DNA of 64,000 nt, taken from contig OZ020520.1 in assembly GCA_963971425.1 (NCBI GenBank), positions 5,064,553 to 5,128,552 on the forward strand, given 5' to 3'. This document shows, piece by piece, positions 45,975-57,549 of the stretch. Position 1 is the first letter of the stretch. Each line of letters begins with the position of its first letter. The notes under the pieces are model-generated. The model saw nothing but the letters and a program-made list of their open reading frames with translations. It ran no database searches and was not told the DNA's origin. This DNA comes from Bryoerythrophyllum caledonicum (taxonomy: Eukaryota; Streptophyta; Bryopsida; Pottiales; Pottiaceae). The translations under genes and the position numbers were made by a program.

Positions 45975-47428
45975 TCAAAGTGGTGCCTTGAGACCGATTT
46001 CCTCCACACCCATGTCTTGCAAGTTGAGAAGCAAGGAATCGGCACTCAAGAAGACGCGGTTCTGAGAGGTGGAGATGGTGTTGGCGATTTCTCGGCTAGC
46101 CTCGATCTTTCGCAAGGTGATGAACGCTGGGTTGTTTGAAATGGCCTCGCCGATAAGCTGAGCACTCTTTGCCTCTCCCTGAAATTTGCAATAAAAAGGT
46201 TAAGAAGGAAAAACAGAGACTAAACAACCGTTGAACTACACACGCAAAACTGAAATGAGAGTTTAACGTACCTGAGCACGAATTATAGCGCTTCTCTTGT
46301 CTTGCTCTGCCTTCTCCACAACAAACTTGGCCCTCTCAGCATCCTGAGCAGCCACTTGCTTGGCTTCAATAGCGGCGGTGAACTCTCGCCCGAAGGTAAG
46401 GTTCGTGATCGACACGTCGTCCAAAGCAATGTTGAAGCTCGTCGCACGTTCCTGCAAAATTCTCCGGATCTCCCTGCTCACCACCTGTCAACCAAATGCA
46501 GAACACATCAGTCCCGAATGACCAAGGTGATGATCACATTCTTCGAGACTCAGGTCGAGAACTCAAGAAGCGCATGGAAATGGAAACCTCTGGCATTAAG
46601 CTGAAAACCTAGAATACGGGGAATGTTTCAGTAGCCAGAAGCAGAACGTCTTCCTTCTAACCCGAGCTTTAAAAGCCCTTCACAGCATTAAGAAATCCGA
46701 TATCTCTTCTAACACCCCCTGAAGTGTGATTGGAATGGAAAACAAAAAATTGAAGTAACCTAGTTCAAATGGTTGATTTCCAATCCCAAGAACGAAGCCA
46801 GTCTTGCAACTCTCACCTCCCGTTGTGTAATCAACTGGCTCGCGTTGTACTGCGCAACAACTGCCTTCAACGTCTCCTGAACAATGGAAGGCAACACTCT
46901 CTCGGCGTAATCCTGCCCCAGTGAGCGGTAGATCGTCGGCAGCTGATCCGCCATCGGCCGCGTCAACACCCGCAACGTAATCCTAACCTGGAAACAAAGA
47001 ACTCAGTCCACAAAAAAAACCACATCACGCAACCTTAAACCCTAAACCCCTCCCCAAGTTACCATCTGCAAATCCCGGCTTCCCGATGTGCTCTCCACGA
47101 TGTTAGGTCGCGCTCGGACATCGTAAATCACCGGCCTGTCGAACCACGGAATCATGAAATGCGTGCCCTCGGGGTACACCTGCGACCAAATCCCCGTCAA
47201 AACCTCGAACACGAACCGAAACGGCACCAAAACGGCGGCAATCCCACTCACCTTGTCCTTGACGCCGACGACGCGGTTGAAGACGATGGCCCGGTGGCCT
47301 CCCTCAACGTTGTAGAGCGAGTTGACGGCGCCGTAGACGCCCAGCCCGCCGATGAGCGCGAGCTTGGCGAGCGCGCCGGCCGGGCCCGCGTTGGGCATCT
47401 TCACGTTGCGTATGTTGTTGAGATTCAT
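45975..47428 (-). CDS. PHB2: Prohibitin, type II (mitochondrial)
   Basis: Prohibitins form ring complexes in the inner mitochondrial membrane. Five exons: 47428-47252, 47179-47063, 46987-46817, 46484-46272 and 46178-45975. All introns are GT-AG (72, 75, 332 and 93 bp) and lie between codons. The protein is about 293 residues, close to the 286-288 I recall for plants. It starts [16 protein letters not shown] hydrophobic anchor ([17 protein letters not shown]) follows, then [111 protein letters not shown] and [13 protein letters not shown]. The N-terminus and anchor resemble type II plant prohibitins (the Arabidopsis PHB1/2/6 group). The 72-bp first intron is open in frame, so an unspliced transcript would add 24 residues. 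It looks intact and under constraint. Confidence 0.93.
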
Positions 47429-47644
47429 GGCGGAATTGATGGTCGCCGCGACGAATTGATCGCCACGAGAAGAGCAGCAAGCCCCGCACACACGCCCGAG
47501 AACAACAGACGTGCACCGGACTTGCGCCCCGGAAGTTGGTTCCCTTGCACGGGTTTGCGGTGCCTTTCTTTGGCTTTCCCTCCAAGCAAACCACATTAAG
47601 CTCACGCACATGAGCCCCAACGATTGGCGGTGGGTCCCACTAAA

Positions 47645-48185
47645 CAAAAGGTAAATTTGGATAAAATTTTAAAAGTGTAATTTGGTTCCCAGTGTAAATG
47701 CGTTGGGAATGGAGGGAACATGTTGGAAACGGGGGAAATGTTGGGGAACACGGTGGAAACTCATTGGAAACGCGATGGGCATGTTGTGGTAATAATATGG
47801 TTAAAAAGGTAAATCAGAAGAGGATAACCAAATCCATATTAGATTTTACCATGGAACAGGTGTGGGCATGAAGAGCCTAACCCGAACTTTTAGGGACCAT
47901 ATGTGGAAGATGAAGCCCCATATGGTTGTCATGTGCATCTACTTATTGCTTTTCTTTAGTCTGTGTGCCTTGTAGGGGTGAGTGAAAAGTGTCTCCAAGA
48001 GAGACCGGTGTGAATAGAGTTTTCTTGAAAGTCCTTCTTGAAGATGAAAGAAAAGAGAAAGGTAGGGTGAGATTTAATCCTTAACCCTTTAAAGAGGAGT
48101 GACCATTTTTGGGTTGATTCGGCACAATAGTGTGGATTGCAAACGTTGCAGGCCACCTTCATGAAAGACTTCAACTATGATAGAG
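47645..48185. other. Upstream region of the prohibitin gene, no gene seen
   Basis: Near 47690-47800 a degenerate GGGAA/TTGGAAAC motif recurs several times. Nothing else is recognisable. Confidence 0.4.
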
Positions 48186-48189
48186 AGGT

Positions 48190-48395
48190 GGAGGAAGATG
48201 GGCATTTATTGAGACCAGTGGGATGAAAATTGTTGCGAGCATTGGGGAGCTACAATGATTTCCGTGCAGTGGGGTCGTGATGAAATGTACGTTGTGCGTA
48301 GATGTTGTTCTGCATGATCTAGAACACTTGGTGATTCTTGCAGGCTAAAAAAGCTCATTGGCCTTAAAGGGTTCAGTTCCCCTAAATAATAAACA
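48190..48395 (+). repeat. Dispersed repeat R4, copy 3
   Basis: GGAGGAAGATGGGCATTTAT, GAGCTACAATGATTTCCGTG and TGCATGATCTAGAACAC match the copies at 32855 and 33530. Confidence 0.65.
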
Positions 48396-49320
48396 TCGTG
48401 AGGTGGGTTTTTGCATATCTGAGGCACGTTCCCATGGTCACAAATCTAAAATGCTTGAAATTTTGTACAAGGATGCAAGAAGACAAGAGGTACAGTACAT
48501 GGGAATGTCATTTATATTCTCATCGGACTTGTAGAACAAAAGTTATGCCATCTTAGAGGAAAAACTTCTTGAATGTTGTGTCGTGCACAACCGCATCGTG
48601 CCAAGATAACATTGTGCTAATTAGGTGAGAGCGCACAGTCAGAGACAACTCGAGAGTGATGGTGACATAACCACCACCGTTACCTCTATAAAACAATAAA
48701 ACAATACACACTTACACACTATCAGCAATCCAGACTTAGGGAAAAGAAATAAATGACCCATAACCTCGTATACCAAGAAGTAGTAAGCCGTCTACAAGTA
48801 CCCCTTTACTAATAAACAAGTAGAACATACTCATAAACTACACATAGTCAAGTCAATGCGATTCTTAAAGAATGAGCGCATAATAACAATGAAGCTAAAG
48901 AAGTGCACGCACGCACGCACTCTCTCACTCCATCACGTGGGAGACTCAACTTGAGAAAGATGAGTCTCCCCACACTACACGTGGAGGTCATTTGGACTCC
49001 AAGTCCCAAATGAGGTGTCAAAAGACACCACCAAGGCCCTAAAAGTCAAAAGACTCTAATACTAACTCTAATTAATAACTAGAGCTAGAGTCTAGGTCTT
49101 CCTTGGGCCACTTAACCTCCTAGTTGGTTTATAACGCATAAACCAACCTCCACAAACCCTCCAACGCGCCGAACCTTACACCTGGCATCGGGCAATTCAT
49201 GAAACTTTTGCCATGACACTATTGAATGTGAGATTTTCAATACCATCAAGTAATATTGTCTCCTTTCATACTATCAGAAAACATTTCTTTTCTCTAGTGA
49301 AAGATAGCATTTTATGCCAA
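48396..49320. other. No gene seen
   Basis: Contains a short (CGCA)n run at about 48905-48921 and no supportable ORF. From 49215 on it resembles the sequence just left of R1 copy 2 (30640 region). Confidence 0.45.
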
Positions 49321-49324
49321 GTCA

Positions 49325-49905
49325 TACATTTTCACACATTGTCGGGCAAGGTACTAGAAAAACTTCATCATATCCACATAAAACTTAAAGATCTTTGTAT
49401 TTATCACTTTTTCTTTTTTTTCTCCTACAAGATTTGGTGGAAACCTTCTTATTGACAGTTAGGATTCTTGTTTTAAAAGATATTGAATTCACAAAAAAAC
49501 GAAACTTGAAATGGCACTTTTGAACCTCCACTCGTTGCATAGTTTTTCAAATATGGTGCACCCCTTTCCCACCTCTGAAAATTGGTGTACAAGGATCTAA
49601 TATCATGCTTGACATGATGGTAACAAATTTAGACCTTGTATAGTGCAAAATTTGACACCAAGTGAAGTCAAAGTGTGTTGATTCTACTCAACGCAGAGAA
49701 GAAAATGAACTTCTGTCTCAACTTCAAACACTATAATTTTTCAATCGGTGCAGTCAAATTTTATGAAATCTTGTGAGTATGTTACTTTCTAAGTCTTAAT
49801 TGAGATTCTATGGTTGAAAATGGAAATAAAAGTGTTTGTTTTCTTTCTTACTCTTAGCACTAGAATTAGCGGTCTTGAAGTGTTTTTGGTGAAAAAATTT
49901 GTCAA
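49325..49905 (+). repeat. Dispersed repeat R1, copy 3
   Basis: It matches 20930-21500 and 30745-31335 through CATCATGCTTGACATGATGG and the final GTGTTTTTGGTGAAAAAATT. Confidence 0.75.
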
Positions 49906-49959
49906 AGAAATTACAAGGTTTAAAGGATAACCATAAGAACAGTCCACTCGTGGCCGTAT

Positions 49960-50125
49960 TTCTACATGTATGGTGTCGTGTTTGAACATGATACGGTTCA
50001 GATATTGAAATCACCTCTAAATGAAAGATATTAGTTAACGAATCTTCAATCCAAAAGTGTAAGTCTTACTTAATTTTTATACATTTTTTGTATTCTATAG
50101 AGCAAAATATGTTCAAGTACATACA
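49960..50125 (+). repeat. Dispersed repeat R2, copy 2
   Basis: ATGTATGGTGTCGTGTTTG and AATCTTCAATCCAAAAG match 33200-33370. R2 follows R1 here, but is separated from it near 33 kb. Confidence 0.7.
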
Positions 50126-50731
50126 ATTTTCAACTCACATTTAAGGCTTAAATACAAAACAAACCAAAACAAACAAAAAAAAAACATGAGAAATTTCAAG
50201 CTCATTTTCCTTTATCAATGCAATGCATAAGTAGCAATGGCGATCAATGTTCGTGGGCCATAGTCAATGCAAGCTAAAGCTCCCTATAGTATTCCAAGTT
50301 CTCAACAAGTACTTTTCCCACACCTTTCCTAAGCTAAGTTACACTCTCTATGTGGTCCTAGTTTCTAACATAAGACCAGAAAGTAGGGGGTGACAACTAG
50401 GATCACTTCCTTTCACTTTTAGAAAAATTCTAATAAGTGATATTGTTGAGTTTTCTCTAGTGGTATAAAACTATTGTTAATTTAACAAGGTATGAATTTA
50501 CTGTATAAATTTGAGAATGGTGAGTCTCATGTGATCGTTTTGCAATGGAACATTTTTTTGAACTAAATAATGCTACTTTGACTTTGACTCCTCATCCCCT
50601 ACTTTCACTTTCACTTCTACTCCTATCCACATTTTCAATGTCAAGCTTGATTTGTTTTATTATTTTAGCATGAGAGGCTGGCCAAGTCCTAGTGGTGTTT
50701 TTGAAATCTCATACAACCTCTCATCAGGAAT

Positions 50732-50816
50732 GCTAGAATGTGAGCAGTGAGCAGTGAGCAGTGAGCAGTGAGCGGTGAGCAGTGAGCAGTGAGCGGTGAG
50801 TAGTGAGTAGTAAGCA
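50732..50816 (+). repeat. Heptamer array GTGAGCA, left member of an inverted pair
   Basis: After GCTAGAAT, eleven heptamers (GTGAGCA with variants GTGAGCG, GTGAGTA, GTAAGCA) run from 50740 to 50816. The complement, with the same leading GCTAGGAT, occurs at 53704-53753. Confidence 0.9.
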
Positions 50817-51092
50817 ATCTATTTTTTCCAGTTGGGCGCCCTATAACCACAGATTTGGGGTGATTTACAAGAAACAATTTTACATTGTGACCTATTTCTG
50901 TGGTATGAAAAAAGATCAGAATGGGAGAAAGTTGGATTAAAAAACCCCGAAATCAACTATTTGGAGGATATTTGGATGAATGTAGATAGATGGATGAATG
51001 TAGATAGATGAATGTAGATGAATGATTGCTCAACTTACAGTTAAAAAAAATATAGCAACTTCTAAAATATTAGTAAAAAAAGAAAAAAAGAA

Positions 51093-51431
51093 CCAACCGA
51101 GGGGTTCCTCGGTACCGAGGAGGGCCCTGAGGGCGAAACCACAAAAAACAAAAAAAACAAAAAAAACCAGCCAAAGTGCTCCTCGGTACCGAGAAGGGCC
51201 AATGAGGGCGAAAACAAAAAAAAAACAAAAAAACCAGCCGAACGGCTCCTCAATACCAAGGAGGGCCATGAGGGCCAAACCAAAAAAATACAAAAAAAAC
51301 AAAAACAAAAAAAAACCAGCCCAAAGGCTCCTCGGTACCGAGGAGGGTCATGAGCGCGAAAGCAAAAAAAAAAAAAAAAAAAAAAAACAGCCGAGGGGCT
51401 CTGCAATATCGAGGAGTGCCCTGAGGGCGAA

Positions 51432-51486
<55 letters not shown>

Positions 51487-51530
51487 GGCTGAGGGGCTTC
51501 TCGGTACCGAGGAGTGCCCTGAGGGCAAAA
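51093..51530 (+). repeat. Array of GGTACC-centred palindromes in poly-A context
   Basis: Six units carry CTCCTCGGTACCGAGGAG or diverged forms (centres near 51113, 51187, 51254, 51336, 51406 and 51505), followed by GGGCCCTGAGGGCGAAA and an A-run. Spacing is 67-99 bp. ORFs here are low-complexity Lys or Phe runs and not genes. Confidence 0.9.
51433..51485 (+). repeat. Poly-A tract
   Basis: About 50 uninterrupted A bases lie inside the palindrome array. Confidence 0.95.
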
Positions 51531-51594
51531 CCAAGGGAAACCAAAAAAAGAATACAGAATTTTTTTTTTTAAAATTATCGCCCATTAATCCGTA

Positions 51595-52070
51595 AAGGAC
51601 CAAGGCAATTTTTCCTCAAAAACACTCCAAAATTGCCATTTTCAACACATTCAACACTGAATGATACAAAATCAATTTTTTGAAACTTTAACTGTAGGAT
51701 CTTGTACTAGACTTGTATGAAAGTGTGGTAAAAAGTTTGGTAAGTTTGACCGCACGGATTGAAAGATATTAGCCTTTGAAGTGCGACATAATCTTTTTTT
51801 CAGGTCATACTATACACCTTCAACAAACTTCGACCACCTTCTATGGAAACTTTTTGCACTACGGGCCGTGATTTTATTGTGTTAACTTGAAAAGGATCAT
51901 GTTAGGCACATGTGCACCAAATTTTAGAAGTAGAAGAGGTGTAGAAGATGTCCTAAAAAATCCTGCAATACAACTATGTGCCGAGAATCAACAATACACT
52001 TTATATTTTGCATATATCACATCCTTCTCAATTATTTAAAATTCACAAATCCGTACAGTAGATGCAAAGA
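51595..52070 (-). repeat. Diverged R1-related repeat, inverted
   Basis: On the minus strand it reads TTTCAATCCGTGCGGTCAAA and a GGAGTGTTTTTGAGGAAAAA end, as in R1. The part 51840-51990 is the complement of 34690-34850. Confidence 0.6.
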
Positions 52071-52434
52071 TCTCGATTTCTTTTCCAAGAGGACATTTTC
52101 TTTCTTTTAAATGGACAAAAACTCGAATTTCTATTGAATTTAGAAGTTATTAAAGTTTGGTGACAGTATTTGTGATCTGTCACACTAAACTGCTGTACTA
52201 TTTGTATATGTAAGTGAAAATAAATTGTAACTTTTGAACTATAAGTCGGAATTCTACGAAATTTGTGTCTACGCAAAGCTAATCAAAAGTTGGTCATTCA
52301 CTAAAAAATCTCAGAGAATAATGCCTAGAATTGTGAACGTGGTACCTTATCCAAACTCAAAACGTCTCCCGAGGGGACATTGGTCCTTCAGGGGTTAAGA
52401 AAAATTCTCCTGAAGGGGTTATTTAAATTGCCCA

Positions 52435-52745
52435 TTTGGCACTTCAAACTTCTCCGTATATTTGAATACAAAAATTCTTGCTTTCACTACAATGTTACAT
52501 AGTTTTACAATTCTTGCTTCCACTACAATTTGAGTGAAGGGAAAAATGGCACCTTGGTACCAAAGTGCCCATTTGGCACTCCAAACTTTTATGAAATTTT
52601 GAACACTAAAATTCTTGCTTCCATTATAACTTTACATAGTTTGAGTGAGGGGAAAAATGGCACCTCGGTACCGAAGTGCCCATTTGGCACTCCAAAATTT
52701 TATGTAATTTTGAACACTAAAATTTTTGCTTCCACTATAATCTTC
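52435..52745 (+). repeat. 113-bp tandem repeat, about 2.5 units
   Basis: GGGAAAAATGGCACC, GGTACC, GTGCCCATTTGGCACT and AAATTCTTGCTTCCA recur with a period of about 113 bp. The unit includes the same GGTACC palindrome as the array at 51093-51530; another diverged copy lies near 53010-53030. Confidence 0.8.
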
Positions 52746-53703
52746 ATCGCAATGGAGCATTAGGCCAACGCAAAGCAAGGGTGAATTGCAAACACTTGTA
52801 TTATGTATACAGATTCTTGTGCAAGGCAAACTTGGAAGACGACAAGTAAATACATGCACCAAGTCTTAGTTTCAATGAAGTACAACTCCTACTCCGCAAT
52901 AGTAATCTCTAAGTTTTTCTTGTTTTGGTCATAGTAGTTATGGCAAGTTATTGCCTCATTTATAGTTTAACTTTGAAAACTACAGAAAACTTTGGAGGGC
53001 CAAAATGGCTCCTTGGTACCGAGGAACCCTTTTGGGCTTCACAAAAAACTTGTGAAGTTCAACGATTTTCACTTGTAGAAATAGTAGAATTTGTTGAAGA
53101 AAAATATTTTGAAACATGTTTTACCCATTGTTGGGAACGGGAAAAAAAATCAAATAAATTAGACAAAAAATTAAAATTAAAATGGGCTTAGTAGGCTCTT
53201 TGGCATAGAAGAACCTCTTTTGACTTCTTTAAAATCTTGTAGTTCAGTGATTCATCTTCATTCTTGAAAGGTATATTTTTTTATGCGGCATGAATTATGA
53301 AGCACTGTAAACTAACATAATTTTTGTTTCCCATTAAATTTCATGTCGCTCATAGAGAAATTCTCGTAAAACTAGATGAGATTTTGAAAGGATGCCCTAA
53401 ACTTCATTCATCCATAAACTCTGTCCATCCATGAAATATATCATCCAAACTTATTCATCCATTTAATGACAAGAAATAGTCAACTCCATATTAAAGTTTG
53501 GTTAGATTTGTCCCTAAAATTCAACATTTATTTTAATGTGAAGCAATTTTATAGCCCATTTGTAAGTGAAAAATCACAAAAGACATTTGTAAACCACGGT
53601 AATAGGTTGCAAAATTTTACTTTTTAAAGAAAATTCCAAATATTATTTATAGAAAATTCTTGTAATTAGAATATTCATGTCCATTTTTATCCTCCCTCCT
53701 CAC

Positions 53704-53753
53704 TGCTCACTGCTCACCGCTCACCGCTCACTGCTCACTGCTCACATCCTAGC
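53704..53753 (-). repeat. Heptamer array, right member of the inverted pair
   Basis: Six TGCTCAC or CGCTCAC heptamers run from 53704 to 53745 and are followed by ATCCTAGC, the complement of the sequence leading the left array. Together they frame about 3.0 kb without a gene. Confidence 0.9.
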
Positions 53754-54820
53754 GTCGTTGAACCTCTCATGATTGAAATTAATATTAGGTTCCATATCTA
53801 AAATTCTCTATGAAGATGCAAGAAGGTAGTAGCTAATGGGGGTAGCAAACCAAATATTTCCCGACCTCATCGTTCACTTTATTGAATCCAGATATTGTAA
53901 TGACACATTCCTACTTAACACCATTGAAAATAAAATTAATAAATATCAATTGCTCATAAACAATATAGTGTACAAGGATGAAAAGTCATGATAGGAGGGG
54001 CAAGAGCAACAATACAGATTTGATCTATAAACTTAATAGAAGAAATGTTTAAAATCCCACACAGTTGGGTAAGAAATGTCTTTATAATTATAAACACCAT
54101 AGCAACCGACATGCCATGTTCATCCTTCTCCATGAAAGATGGCTAGAAAACAATCAATCTTTACTGAAGATATAAAAATACTCTATAAAACCTACCAATG
54201 ATTACAACATACTTCAAACACACTTATTAAGGTTCCAATCACCTATAATGAGAAGGAAGGGGTAATATATTAATCCATATACTAATCCATGTCATGTGGA
54301 TATAAGAAGAAGAACTCTGGTCCTTGAGTAGGGCCGGAAGATGTGGATATAGATCTAGTGGTGGAATAAATTTACATTATATTTACAACAACTTCCTTTG
54401 GAGAACATGATTCTTCTTCTTAGCTACATGGGGTTTTTTTTCACTGGATCTACAAATACATTCAAAAAATATAAAGTAAATTCCACAATTTGAATGGTTC
54501 TTTGTTGATTTTACTACATCTTTATACTATATGTGAGACCTATTATATATAGCATCTAACATAGTACACTCTAAAGTTATAAAAATTACAACCTTCTAAA
54601 AGGAATAATTATATTTTTAATTTTTTTGAATTAAATGATAAATTTTTATATTAATCATTCAAAACTAATATCAAAATTATATATTAAACAATTTTAAAAT
54701 AATATTCTAATTATAATTTGATTTATTTTTAGGTCCAAATCTCTCTAATAAAGAATGGTACACATTTCATGAAGAAATAGTGTGAAGTTGGTTTTGCTAG
54801 AGGTCATCATTTCAAAATGA
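53754..54820. other. No gene seen
   Basis: Very AT-rich with short ORFs only. Confidence 0.45.
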
Positions 54821-55145
54821 CCATAGGTGAACCTCTACTTTGTTGATTATTAATTAGAAAAATGTTTGCCGAATTAAGTGGGAAAATATGTAATGAAATT
54901 GCCGAAACTAGAGAAACTCTATATTTATTGATTTTTTCACATTGGAAGACATCAAAGGGGAGTGGGGCTTGGAAAAGCCTCCCTTCAAGGTTGTGCATGC
55001 ATGAAGGCTTTGCTTTAGAACCCCGAGGTCTTGGGTTCGAGCCCCACGGTCATCAAATGTGCTAAATACAATAATAAGTGATTTCTTGCCGAAAATTTAT
55101 TTATTTTTATTTTGGACGCAGAACATGGCCTTTTTTCACCTACGG
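54821..55145 (+). mobile_element. Stowaway-like MITE with B-box-like motif, copy 2 (diverged)
   Basis: It starts CCATAGGTGAACCT and ends TTCACCTACGG. It shares GAAGACATCAAAGG, GGCTTGGAAAAG and GATTTCTTGCC with 29856-30223. It contains GGTTCGAGCCC (55034-55044), a perfect fit to the pol III B-box pattern GGTTCRANYCC. The flanking TA is no longer intact. Confidence 0.65.
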
Positions 55146-56005
55146 TGCCTATGTGTAAAAGAAAGCAACTCTTAAAATTGCATGAGTTAAAACCCGACCT
55201 CCAAAGCAAGCATCAAAAGTCAAGGACAATAAATCTCATTTTCTAATGAGATTTTTTAAACTTAACTTTGCAAGCAAGGGAAAAATGAGGGAGGACGATA
55301 CAATAATAAATGCACTTATTCTCATTGCTAGAACCTTAACAAAACAAAAAGTGTCAAGGAACTAGAAGAATGTCAGATCAAAGCTATAATAGAAGAAAAC
55401 AGTGTTGTCAGCACATACTTTAAGCTTGAACATGGACGACATGTAGGTTATGTAATATTAATATCTAAATGCGGCAATATACAATAAACGTGAGAAATAT
55501 ACGCAGAACTATACAGTAAATATGTAGAGTTTATCCCCCACTCCAAAAGTTTATGGAAGTATTGTCTTTAATGCCAAAGTTCTCACAAAGCGATGGTTGT
55601 TGATGTGAACTCAATACTAGCTAGCACAATAGCTTGCCATGGAAAACAGTCCAAAAGGAGGATATCCTAAAGAAGAATTTAATAGAATACTAGAAAAATC
55701 CATAAATAGAAGAATCATATGCACTATCCCCGAAGGATGTGGGGATCATCACCTGAAAAATTTGTCCAAGAGGCAAGAATGTATGTCAATACAATGTAAG
55801 CATTTACCGTCAAGGCACTAAGTAGTGAATTGTCCACCTTACGCTCTCAAATCATATAAATCAATGAAGTGGCTAAGGCAGAATTATCACCAAGGGATTC
55901 AAGCCCATCGAAAGCAACATAAATATGTCAAACAACATGAGACAAGGTCAAATTAAAGAAGGGCAACCACCGTCAAGTCATCACAAAGTACATACATGTA
56001 TAAGC
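55146..56005. other. No gene seen
   Basis: AT-rich, short ORFs only, none recognised. Confidence 0.45.
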
Positions 56006-56009
56006 ACAC

Positions 56010-56395
56010 TATGGTATCTCACTTTTGATGTCACAGTGTCCCATATTTGGAACAAATTTCTCTTAAAGGTGCCTAAATGAGGAAAATTTCATTATTGAAT
56101 TTGGTGGAATGATTGAAATTACTAATGGATCCTAGGGTTCAAGAACAATTTGGCATTTGTAATCAATATTAGTTTTATTCACTAAAATCACTAAAAATGG
56201 GGAATTCAATAAAAATTTGATTTAAAAAAATTCTGCAGGTAGGTCTAATTTTTGTTTGATTAGTTTGTCTTTGAAATAGTTCTAAACTCAAAATTATAAA
56301 TTTTTAGTGTCACAATGTACCTCCTCTCAATTTTAGTGTTCCTAAAAAAATCCTTGTAGAAGGAATTAGGCAACAAAAGAATTAGACATGTATAA
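56010..56395 (+). repeat. Dispersed repeat R3, copy 2
   Basis: Same landmarks as 27870-28275. It is followed by AT-rich sequence and a (TTC)n run near 56818-56840 before the left end of element B. Confidence 0.75.
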
Positions 56396-56942
56396 AAAAA
56401 TCAAGTTAACTTCTATGACCAATGTCACTAGATTTTTGGTACAATACATAGTCTCATATTCCCTTATGAAAGGGGGTTAAAATTACTTTTAGCTTGAGTT
56501 TGGTAACCACAAGGCTCTTCTACATTGAATAAAAATACCAATTGAGAGACCACAAAACTCTTCTAATGATCTAATAGCTGTAAAGAGTAGTATTATAAAT
56601 AAAAAGAAGAATACTTTATTGAAAACTTGTCATTTTTTGTAAAAAAAGGTCAATTGATTAAAAAAGGTAACTTAGTTTTGTAAAATTAAGGATAGATACC
56701 AAGAGTTTTAACCTCTTTTTTCAAAAAAAATATTATTATTAGCCATTAATAGCTCTCAATTCACTTAGAATTAGCTTAAAGAAGAAAAAGGTGGATAGAA
56801 TTCAAAGTACCTCTCCTTCTTCTTCTTCTTCTTCTTCTTCATTAAGGCGGTTGAAACTACTTCTAACTTGAATTAAAGACCACCAAGCTCTTCCATACTA
56901 GATAGGATATCACCACGAGGCTCTTCCACATCCAACAAGGAA

Positions 56943-56973
56943 AACACGCAATTAAGCAATTATGCACTTGGCC
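56943..56973 (+). repeat. Left terminal repeat of large element B
   Basis: It begins AACACGCAATTAAGCAATTA and ends CACTTGGCC. GGAA precedes it, so GGAA is the predicted flank at the unseen right end if the target duplication is 4 bp. Confidence 0.8.
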
Positions 56974-57549
56974 AAGTGCGCTAATTGGCGCTCAATAACA
57001 ACAAGATTTTGAGCGGAAATGTCTTTTGGAAGGAAAAAAAAATCCGACAATCCCTATTTTTTCTTTGCTATATTTTTGTGACAATTTCATTGAATATTGG
57101 TTTCTCAATGTGTACATAAGTAAATCATTTTCACCATTTCGGTAAGATTATGCATAATATATGATTACGGTATTTCATTTTTATTCCATTGACAATATTA
57201 CATTGACCATGTACTTACAAGAAACTATTCATATACAATTTGTTGCATGAAATAAATTTTATATGATTTTAAATAAATTTTAGTGTCGTGCTACAAATAC
57301 AATTTGTAGAAGATGTAATGATAAAGCACGCAATACAATGATGAAGTGTGAGGTTTAGAACTCTATATTTTTCATATATATAAAACCATACATGATATAA
57401 CTATTGAATACTACAAAGATCATATACTACAATCAAACAAACCGTCTCTAAAGCAAATATACCAATCACATTGTACTAGTCACCTAAACATCATGTATGC
57501 TTAGCTAAGGTATGACCTCAGAGTCTTCATCATCCTATAGCGATATTAC

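Noticed and set aside
51022-51544. Long Lys-rich and Phe-rich open frames
   Set aside because: They are translations of poly-A and the palindrome array, not genes.
55009-55049. tRNA gene
   Set aside because: Only the B-box arm is tRNA-like; no acceptor stem or anticodon arm can be formed, and it lies in a MITE.
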